From Pseudomonadota bacterium (lineage in GTDB: Bacteria > Pseudomonadota > Gammaproteobacteria > Burkholderiales > Ferrovaceae): 55,417 nt of DNA. Every line of letters starts with the position of its first letter. Positions within the stretch are counted from its first letter, which is position 1. A model generated the notes under the pieces. It did no database searches and had not been told where the DNA came from. It worked only from the letters and a program-made list of their open reading frames with translations. The position numbers were made by a program, and so were the translations under genes. The DNA lies in contig JAJZFH010000027.1 of assembly GCA_021805445.1 (NCBI GenBank), forward strand, positions 1 to 55,417. Direction: 5' to 3'. This document shows positions 19,691 to 26,459 of the stretch, piece after piece.

Positions 19691-21139
19691 ATGGAGATTT
19701 GGGTACTGTTGAGTTTTCCGTTGTTGGGGGGGCTTTGGTTGGGCGCAACGGGGCAACGGGCGCAGGCACCGCTGGCCAATCTCCTGGTCAGCATCGCCAC
19801 GTTGGGGGCCGCAGGATTCCTGGCGGCGCGGGTGCTGCAGGAGGGCCGGGTGAGTGCCTGGGATGAACAGTTCGTGGTCGACCCCTTCAATGTCTTTCTG
19901 GTGGGGTTGACGGCTTTTGTGGGCATGACGACGGCATGGTTCTCGCGCCCCTACGTGCGGAATGAAGTGCAGCATGGGCGATTGTCGGCGAGCCGTCTGC
20001 GCCTTTACCACGGCATGTACCAGGCCTTCCTGTTCACGTTATTGGTGGCCTTGACCACCAATAATCTGGGACTGCTGTGGGTGGCCATGGAGGCGGCGAC
20101 CTTGACCACGGTATTGTTGGTGTCTTTGTATCGAACTCCGGCCAGTCTGGAAGCGGCCTGGAAATATTTCATTCTGTGTGGGGTCGGTATCGCCCAAGCC
20201 CTCTTTGGCACCCTATTGCTCTATTTTGCGGCGGAAAAAGTTCTGGGAGAGGGGGGCGGTGCCTTGCTCTGGACCCATCTGGCCCAGGTCAAGGGGCAAC
20301 TGGAGCCCACCATCGTTTCTTTGGCCTTCGTATTTTTGCTGGTCGGGTATGGCACCAAGGTGGGACTTGCCCCACTCCATAACTGGTTGCCGGATGCCCA
20401 TGCCGAAGGTCCAACGCCCATTTCGGCCGTACTGTCCGGTTTATTGCTCAATGTGGCCCTGTATGCGGTATTACGCACCAAAGTACTGGTGGATGGCGCG
20501 CTGCACCAACCTTTTGCCGGGCATCTGATGATGGGTTTTGGAGTCTTCAGCGTGGCCGTGGCAGCACTTTTTCTGATGCGACAGAAGGACATCAAGCGCC
20601 TTTTTGCTTATTCTTCCATCGAGCACATGGGGTTGATGACGTTTGCCTTCGGGATGGGGGGGGCGGTGGCCAATTTTGCCGGACTGCTGCACATGACGAT
20701 GCATTCCCTCACCAAATCCGCCATTTTTTTTGCGGTGGGACATGCCAGCCAGAAAAGCGGGACACAACTCATGGTGCAGATTCGGGGCTTGATCCGTACC
20801 AGCCCCACCATCGGCTGGGGGTTATTGCTGGGCGCACTGGCCATCCTCGGCATGCCCCCTTTTGGCGTCTTTGCCAGCGAATTCCTGATCCTGACCACGG
20901 CCATGCATGAGCAACCCTGGGCTACCCCCCTTTTGCTGGGGGCCTTGGGCGTGGCCTTTGCAGCGATTTTTGGCAAGATTCAACCCATGGTTTTCGGTCC
21001 GGCAACCGGGCAGCGCCTGCCCCATCCTCCGGCCATCCTGCCGGTATTCCTGCACTTGACCCTGGTCCTGATCCTGGGTCTTTACCTGCCCCCGGCTTTG
21101 GCGCTCTGGTATCGTCAGGCCGCCGCGCTACTGGGTTAG
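19691..21139 (+). CDS. hyfF: Hydrogenase-4 F-like / Ehr second antiporter-like subunit
   Basis: A 482-residue NuoN/HyfF-type membrane protein, the second antiporter-like module. It has the Glu helix LLWVAMEAATLTTVLLVSLY and the Lys helix with GYGTKVGLAPLHNWLPDAHA followed by EGPTPISAVLSGLLLN. The DIKRLFAYSSIEHMG loop is canonical. ATG 19691 is preceded by AAGGAAG and follows the hyfE stop directly. The frame is open upstream, but that part overlaps hyfE. Confidence 0.92.
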   Translation: MEIWVLLSFPLLGGLWLGATGQRAQAPLANLLVSIATLGAAGFLAARVLQEGRVSAWDEQFVVDPFNVFLVGLTAFVGMTTAWFSRPYVRNEVQHGRLSASRLRLYHGMYQAFLFTLLVALTTNNLGLLWVAMEAATLTTVLLVSLYRTPASLEAAWKYFILCGVGIAQALFGTLLLYFAAEKVLGEGGGALLWTHLAQVKGQLEPTIVSLAFVFLLVGYGTKVGLAPLHNWLPDAHAEGPTPISAVLSGLLLNVALYAVLRTKVLVDGALHQPFAGHLMMGFGVFSVAVAALFLMRQKDIKRLFAYSSIEHMGLMTFAFGMGGAVANFAGLLHMTMHSLTKSAIFFAVGHASQKSGTQLMVQIRGLIRTSPTIGWGLLLGALAILGMPPFGVFASEFLILTTAMHEQPWATPLLLGALGVAFAAIFGKIQPMVFGPATGQRLPHPPAILPVFLHLTLVLILGLYLPPALALWYRQAAALLG

Positions 21140-21143
21140 GACC

Positions 21144-22679
21144 ATGACGACCCCGATGCCCCTCGTACGGACCTTGCCTGGCGCTGTACCCGCCTGGCAG
21201 GAAACGGTATCCCGGGAGGATCTGCGGAGTCTCTGTCTGACGCAAAAGGAACGCGGAGCGCGCCTGGTTTCTCTGTGGGGCAGTGATGAAGGGGAAGAAA
21301 ATTTCGACCTGCACCTGGCCCTGGCGGTGCAGGGAGGACTATGCTGGTTGCGTGTACCTCTTCCCACCCATGACCCCACCTACCCGGCACTGGACGATGT
21401 GTTTGCCAATGCCAATCGTCTGCAACGCGCTACTCAGGATCTGCTGGGCCTGCTTGCCCAGGGTGCCGCAGAGGGGCGTCCCTGGTTGCGTCACAACGCC
21501 TGGCCCGTCGATCGTTTCCCTTTGCGGAAAGGAGAAGAGGGACAGGCTTACCCCCTTTTGGAACAGAAACCCTACCCCTTTGTTACGGTGAGTGGGCAAG
21601 GGGTGCATGAGATTCCCGTGGGACCAGTGCATGCCGGCATCATCGAGCCTGGGCATTTTCGTTTTTCCGTGGTGGGAGAACGGGTACTGCGTCTCGATAC
21701 TCAACTGGGCTATACCCACAAGGGGATCGAAAAACGGGCTGAATCCCTTGCGCCCACCGAGTTGATCCATCTGGCCGGCAGGGTGTCTGGCGACAGTACG
21801 GTGGCCGGCGCCTGGGCGACGGCTCAGGCGCTGGAATCCATTCTGGGACGGCAGGTTCCGGAACGAGCCGAGTGGCTGCGCGCCCTTTGGCTGGAGCGGG
21901 AGCGTCTGGTCAATCATTTGGGAGATTTGGGATATCTGTGCAACGATGTGGGGTTGAGTGCCGGGTTTTCCCTGTTCTGGGCGCTCAAGGAAACCGCCTT
22001 GCGTACCCACGAAGGTCTGGTGGGGCATCGTTATCTGTACGATCAGATTCTGTTGGGAGGCGTGGCCCAGGGATTGACGGTCAGAGACTGTCAATCCCTG
22101 CGGGAGGAATGTGCGACTCTGGAGCGGGAAGTTCATCGTTTGCAGGATCTCTTGCAGGAACACGCGGGGGTGCAGGACCGCTATTTGAACACGGGGCAGG
22201 TGACCCCGGCGTTGGCTGCCCGCCTGGGTCTGGTGGGGTTGGCGGGACGAGCCTCGGCCCAGGCTTGGGATCTGCGCGTGTCCTGTCCCACGGTACCCTA
22301 TGCGCAGGCTGAAGTCCGCATGGCGACTCGCACTCAGGGCGATGTGGCCGCAAGGGTAGCCGTACGCTTCGATGAGATTTTTGAATCCTTGCGCCTGATC
22401 CGTTATTTCATCGAGTATTTGCCGCCCGGACCGAGCCTTTGGGACGCCTTGCCCCCACCGCGTGCAGGGGTCGGGGTGGGTTGGGTGGAGGGATGGCGTG
22501 GCGAGGTATTCGTGGCTCTGGAACTGGGGGCGCAGGGACAAGTACGGCGCTGGCACCCGGAAGACGTATCGATGAGTAACTGGCCCGTTCTGGAACATGC
22601 GGTGCAGGGCAATATCGTGCCGGATTTTCCTTTGATCAACAAGTCCTTCAACTTGAGTTACAGCGGGCAGGATGGATGA
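21144..22679 (+). CDS. hyfG: Ehr large subunit: HyfG/NuoCD-like, all Ni-Fe ligands lost
   Basis: A 511-residue protein homologous to HyfG/HycE (NuoC plus NuoD fused). An N-terminal NuoC-like domain (about 30-130) precedes a NuoD-like domain with IPVGPVHAGIIEPGHFRFSV (158-177) and LGYTHKGIEKRAE. In true [NiFe] hydrogenases, four cysteines (RxCGxC and DPCxxC) bind Ni. Here the first motif is RVSGDS (213-218, Ser215 and Ser218) and the last is NLSYSG (503-508, Ser505 and Gly508). It cannot carry a Ni-Fe centre. This is the known mark of Ehr complexes as described in Geobacter. No hyp maturation genes are nearby. Confidence 0.92.
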   Translation: MTTPMPLVRTLPGAVPAWQETVSREDLRSLCLTQKERGARLVSLWGSDEGEENFDLHLALAVQGGLCWLRVPLPTHDPTYPALDDVFANANRLQRATQDLLGLLAQGAAEGRPWLRHNAWPVDRFPLRKGEEGQAYPLLEQKPYPFVTVSGQGVHEIPVGPVHAGIIEPGHFRFSVVGERVLRLDTQLGYTHKGIEKRAESLAPTELIHLAGRVSGDSTVAGAWATAQALESILGRQVPERAEWLRALWLERERLVNHLGDLGYLCNDVGLSAGFSLFWALKETALRTHEGLVGHRYLYDQILLGGVAQGLTVRDCQSLREECATLEREVHRLQDLLQEHAGVQDRYLNTGQVTPALAARLGLVGLAGRASAQAWDLRVSCPTVPYAQAEVRMATRTQGDVAARVAVRFDEIFESLRLIRYFIEYLPPGPSLWDALPPPRAGVGVGWVEGWRGEVFVALELGAQGQVRRWHPEDVSMSNWPVLEHAVQGNIVPDFPLINKSFNLSYSGQDG

Positions 22680-23203
22680 TGGCCAATATTCTGAACGAGA
22701 TTTTACGCCATGGAGTGCGCAGCGAATCTTTTTCCTGGCCGCAGGCCGACCTGGAAACCTGGCAACAGGCCTTGTGGCAGCGCTTTGGACGGGCATTGGT
22801 GATTCGGCATGTGGATGCAGGGTCGTGCAATGGCTGCGAATTGGAAATCCATGCGCTCAATGCCCCCCAGTACAACCTGACGGGGTTGGGCCTGCGTTTT
22901 TCTGCCAGTCCGCGCCATGCCGATCTGCTATTGGTGACCGGCCCCGTCTCCCGTCACATGGAGGAGGCCCTGCGCCGCACCTATGCAGCGCTACCGGAAC
23001 CCCGCTGGGTGGTGGCGGTAGGGGACTGTGGGCACGATGGAGGGGTGTTCGGGAAATCTTATGCCTGTCTGGGTGGGGTCAGTCAGGTCGTTCCGGTGGA
23101 CGTGGTGGTGGTGGGGTGTCCCCCGACTCCTCTGCAACTGCTGGAAGGGATTTGGCGGGCAGTGACGAGCGCCAGAGGCTCGATCCTACCCCGGCCAGAA
23201 TGA
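22676..23203 (+). CDS. hyfI: Ehr small subunit: HyfI/NuoB-like Fe-S protein
   Basis: A 175-residue NuoB/HyfI-type protein. The four ligands of the N2-type [4Fe-4S] cluster are present: Cys51 and Cys54 (DAGSCNGCELEIHAL), Cys118 (VGDCGHDGG) and Cys148 (VVGCPPTPLQLLEGI). So a redox cluster is retained although the partner large subunit has no metal centre. ATG 22676 overlaps the previous stop; the second ATG at 22679 is equally possible. The last 125 bp, including the GCPP motif, overlap the end of a DMT-family gene on the other strand. No NuoI/HyfH ferredoxin subunit is encoded here. Confidence 0.92.
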   Translation: MMANILNEILRHGVRSESFSWPQADLETWQQALWQRFGRALVIRHVDAGSCNGCELEIHALNAPQYNLTGLGLRFSASPRHADLLLVTGPVSRHMEEALRRTYAALPEPRWVVAVGDCGHDGGVFGKSYACLGGVSQVVPVDVVVVGCPPTPLQLLEGIWRAVTSARGSILPRPE

Positions 23204-24044
23204 CGACCCCAATTCCGAGCCAGGTTGTCGGGGCGGGGTGTTCGGTAAAAAAAACCATCCCCAGCAGAGTGGAGAAGACGATGGTGCCATAGGCCAGATT
23301 GGCCACCACCAAGGTGACTCCGGTGCGGTAGGCGCGCGTCATGGTCAGTTGTCCGAGTGTGGCAAACAGCCCCAGTCCGGCCAGGATGCCCAGGGAATGA
23401 AGGGACCAGGCATGGGCTGGTTGAAAGGGCAGGGCCAGACCCGTGACCACGGTGGAGAGGGTGGTGAAATAAAACACCACCCGCCAGTCCGGTTCACCCA
23501 GATGGGCCATGCTGCGAATCTGGGCGTAGGAGAGTCCCGCACCCATGCCCGACAGAAGACCGATTCCTGCATAACTCCACTGTTGTGGTGTCAGATGGGG
23601 TTGTAACAACAGTATCACGCCACCGAATCCCAGTCCCAGAAGCCCCAGCAATCCGGGGCGGGAATCGTGCGGGTGGGTGAAGCGCAGAATGGCCGCCAGA
23701 AAGAGGGGTGAGGTGTAGTTGAGGGTGACGGCGGTGGCCAGAGGCAAATGGGCCAAGGCCAGGAAATACAGCCAGAGAGAAATCAGTCCGGACAAACTGC
23801 GTCCCAGATGGCGCAGCCAGTGTATTGTGGCATAGGCCCCGAGGGGTTGGCGAGCCACGATCAGCAGAAACAGCATGCCAAACAGTGAACGGTAGAACAC
23901 CAGTTCCGAAGCGCTGAAATCCTGAGCGCCCCATTTGACAAAGACGCCCATCAGAGCGAAGTTCAGGCCCGCCACCAGCATCCAGAGAGAACCTGAAAGG
24001 GTAGGGGGGTGTGCAGGCGTCAAGGTCACGGGAAGGTCGGTCAA
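23079..24044 (-). CDS. EamA/DMT-family transporter
   Basis: A 321-residue protein with ten predicted helices in two EamA repeats, starting at LWMLVAGLNFALMGVFVKWGA, with the usual SALVF-like ASELVFYRSLFGMLFLL and TAVTLNYTSPLFLA. Substrate unknown (the family exports amino acids, nucleosides and others). The start is uncertain: TTG 24044 is used here but has no clear RBS; an ATG about 57 nt further in, at the first helix, is possible. The soluble C-terminal tail (about 30 residues, Pro-rich, TPPPPRPPERPD) is encoded antisense to the conserved end of the Ehr small subunit. A TATAAT box lies at 24066-24061. Confidence 0.85.
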   Translation of the reverse strand: MTDLPVTLTPAHPPTLSGSLWMLVAGLNFALMGVFVKWGAQDFSASELVFYRSLFGMLFLLIVARQPLGAYATIHWLRHLGRSLSGLISLWLYFLALAHLPLATAVTLNYTSPLFLAAILRFTHPHDSRPGLLGLLGLGFGGVILLLQPHLTPQQWSYAGIGLLSGMGAGLSYAQIRSMAHLGEPDWRVVFYFTTLSTVVTGLALPFQPAHAWSLHSLGILAGLGLFATLGQLTMTRAYRTGVTLVVANLAYGTIVFSTLLGMVFFTEHPAPTTWLGIGVVILAGVGSSLWRSSLPAKSLPAVAEESGDTPPPPRPPERPD

Positions 24045-24250
24045 TGAAGGGAAGGGAGCATTATAAGCGGAGATATTCTTGCGTACTGTAACTGTCTCGT
24101 CTCGGGGGCTAATTCTGGGTTAAGATCAAGGGTTCATGATGTTCGCTCTCCTGAAGGAACCTCACCCGGGAAGAACCATTTGTTACAATCGTAAGAGTGC
24201 CCGTTGGTATAATTGGCTGGTACAAATTACCACTCATACAGGATCCGTTC

Positions 24251-25294
24251 ATGAGAATTTCCGACTATGACATCGGCCCGGATCACCCCCCGTTCGTCAT
24301 TGCCGAGGTCGCTCAAAGTCACGAGGGCAGTTTGGGGCAGGCCATGGCTTTTATCGAAGTGGCCGCCGAGTGTGGGGTGCAGGCCGTCAAATTTCAGACT
24401 CATTTGGCAGCGGAAGAAAGTACGATACATGAACCCTGGCGCGTTCCGTTCAGTCAACAGGATCGTTCCCGTTATGAATACTGGCAGCGTATGGAATTTA
24501 CGCTCGAGCAGTGGAAGATGCTCAAACATCATGCGGAGCGTCATGGCCTGGTGTTTTTGAGCAGTCCTTTTTCCGTTCGTGCCTGTGAATGGCTCGATGC
24601 TCTGGGCATGGTTGCCTGGAAAATTGCCTCCGGCGAAGTCCATAACCCGGAATTGCTGGAATGGGTGGGGCGTACCGGCAAACCTCTCCTGCTCTCCAGT
24701 GGCTTGATGGCGCCCGAACGTTTACTGGCGTTGGCGCAGGAATTCCAGGGCCATGGTTCACCTGTGGCGCTGATGCACTGTACCAGTCGTTATCCCACGC
24801 CCCCACAGGAAGTGGGCCTCAATCTGCTGGAAGCCTTGCTCGAAGCGGAGCCTTCCTTTCCGGTCGGATTGTCCGACCATTCGGCCTCTCCTGTTCCAGG
24901 TATCGTGGCGACCTATCTGGGCGCTTCGCTGCTGGAAGTCCATCTCACGTTGCATGAGCGCATGTTCGGACCGGATGTTCCGGCTTCCCTCACGCCCGCT
25001 GGGCTCAAAGCGCTGGTGGACGGCGCACTCTTTGCGTGGAGCATGCGTACCTCGCCCGTTTCGAAGTCGGTGCAGTTGGAACGATTGGGCTTTGACCCTG
25101 CCATTTTTGGCCGGTCCTGGGTGACTACCCGGAATCTGCCGGCCGGACATTCCTTGACACGTCCAGATCTGGCGTTCAAGAAACCGGGAGGCGGATTGAG
25201 TTACGAAAAGTTACCTCATCTTCTCGGTCAGGTGCTGACCCGTACTCTCCCCAAAGATCATCTCATGGAAATCAATGATGTCCGTTGCCCGTAA
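24251..25294 (+). CDS. neuB: NeuB-family nonulosonate (sialic-acid-like) synthase
   Basis: NeuB-family enzymes condense phosphoenolpyruvate with ManNAc or a related hexose to form a nine-carbon acid sugar. The product is 347 residues: a TIM barrel with FVIAEVAQSHEGSLGQA, AVKFQTH, KIASGEVHNPELLEWV, PVALMHCTSRYPTPP and GLSDHS, then the C-terminal SAF antifreeze-like domain (VTTRNLPAGHSLTRPDLAFKKPGGG). It could be NeuB (Neu5Ac), LegI or PseI; with a NeuC-like epimerase next door, NeuB or LegI is likelier than PseI. The start 24251 has AGGA at 24240-24243. TATAAT at 24208-24213 may be its -10. No cytidylyltransferase (NeuA) is in the window. Confidence 0.88.
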   Translation: MRISDYDIGPDHPPFVIAEVAQSHEGSLGQAMAFIEVAAECGVQAVKFQTHLAAEESTIHEPWRVPFSQQDRSRYEYWQRMEFTLEQWKMLKHHAERHGLVFLSSPFSVRACEWLDALGMVAWKIASGEVHNPELLEWVGRTGKPLLLSSGLMAPERLLALAQEFQGHGSPVALMHCTSRYPTPPQEVGLNLLEALLEAEPSFPVGLSDHSASPVPGIVATYLGASLLEVHLTLHERMFGPDVPASLTPAGLKALVDGALFAWSMRTSPVSKSVQLERLGFDPAIFGRSWVTTRNLPAGHSLTRPDLAFKKPGGGLSYEKLPHLLGQVLTRTLPKDHLMEINDVRCP

Positions 25295-26441
25295 AATCCT
25301 TGTCGCCATCACCGCTCGTCCCAGTTATTCCCGTATCCGCAGTACCTTGCAAGCCTTGAATCGGTTGGAAGGTATCGATTTGCACTGTCTTTGCTCCGGT
25401 TCCGCTCTCTCGGACCGGCATGGCCGGGTGGCCGACCTGATCCGTGAAGACGGATTCCATGTGGCAGCGGAAGGGGAGACTCTGGTGCTGGGGAATGAAC
25501 CTGGACGTATGGCAGAAACTACGGCACAGACCATTTTGTTTACGACGCGCCATCTGGAGACCCATCGTCCGGATTGGGTCATCACCATCGCCGATCGCTA
25601 TGAAACTCTGGGTACGGCGGTGGCCACTTCCTATTTGGGGATTCCCCTGATTCACGTGCAGGGTGGAGAAATCACAGGAAATATCGATGAGCGGGTACGA
25701 CATGCCGTAACCAAGTTGTCCGACATCCATCTGGTGGCCAATGCCCAGGCGGCAGCGCGCCTCATGCGCATGGGGGAACACCCGGACAGCATCTATGTGA
25801 CCGGGTGTCCTTCCATCGATCTGGCACGGGAAGCCTGCCAGATCTCCCTGGATGATCTGGCGCTGGCGTTGGTCGGACAGGAGGGATTGGAGCATTTCGA
25901 TCTCGAGGGCGAATTCATCATGGTATTGCAGCATGCGGATACCACGGAACATGAATCCAGTTATCGTCACATGATGATGACCCTGCATGTGGTCAATGCC
26001 AGCGGTTTGCCTTTCGTGGTCTTCAATCCCAACAGCGATGCGGGATCAGAAGCCACCTCCCGGGCGGTGACCGATTTTCGGCTCGATCACCCCCATGTGC
26101 CCATGGGAATGATCACCAATCTGGAGGGGCGTCTGTTCTTGCGTTTATTGCGTCAAGCGCGCTGTTTGATCGGTAATTCCAGTGTGGGGATTCGGGAATG
26201 CGCCTTTCTGGGTACGCCGGTGGTGAATCTGGGCGAGCGCCAGAATGGGCGGGAACGTGCCAGTAACGTACGCGACAGTCCCTGGAAACCTCAGGCCATG
26301 ACACAGGCCCTGACCTATCAGTTGCAACAGAGTTATGCCGGGAGCCAGATCTATGGTTCAGGCCATTCGGGAGAATTGATGGCCGATATCGTCGCCCATC
26401 TGTCTCTCCCGCGTAAAAAGCGTTTTCACGACCCCGCCTGA
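25275..26441 (+). CDS. neuC: UDP-N-acetylglucosamine 2-epimerase (hydrolysing), NeuC-like
   Basis: NeuC-type enzymes hydrolyse and epimerise UDP-GlcNAc (or a derivative, LegG) to give the ManNAc-type substrate for NeuB. The product is 388 residues with the GT-B fold of the family: KILVAITARPSYSRIRSTL at the start, RYETLGTAVATSYLGIPLIHVQGGE, VTGCPSIDLA, and the C-terminal UDP-binding LIGNSSVGIRECAFLGTPVVNLGERQNGRERASNV (shown in part: GNSSVGIRECAFLGTPVV). It overlaps neuB by 20 nt, so the pair is translationally coupled. A second ATG at 25278 is an alternative start. Confidence 0.9.
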   Translation: MMSVARKILVAITARPSYSRIRSTLQALNRLEGIDLHCLCSGSALSDRHGRVADLIREDGFHVAAEGETLVLGNEPGRMAETTAQTILFTTRHLETHRPDWVITIADRYETLGTAVATSYLGIPLIHVQGGEITGNIDERVRHAVTKLSDIHLVANAQAAARLMRMGEHPDSIYVTGCPSIDLAREACQISLDDLALALVGQEGLEHFDLEGEFIMVLQHADTTEHESSYRHMMMTLHVVNASGLPFVVFNPNSDAGSEATSRAVTDFRLDHPHVPMGMITNLEGRLFLRLLRQARCLIGNSSVGIRECAFLGTPVVNLGERQNGRERASNVRDSPWKPQAMTQALTYQLQQSYAGSQIYGSGHSGELMADIVAHLSLPRKKRFHDPA

Positions 26442-26451
26442 TGCGGCGGGG
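26432..26451. terminator. GC hairpin between convergent neuC and glgP
   Basis: CCCCGCC (26432-26438) pairs with GGCGGGG (26445-26451) around TGATGC, which contains the neuC stop. No U-run follows on either strand, so intrinsic termination is uncertain. Its location between convergent genes fits a shared terminator. Confidence 0.4.
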
Positions 26452-26459
26452 CCGGCGGG

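Noticed and set aside
16047..23203. Reading the operon as an active [NiFe] hydrogenase-4
   Set aside because: All four Ni-binding cysteines are absent in the large subunit, and no hyp, formate dehydrogenase or HyfH genes are present.
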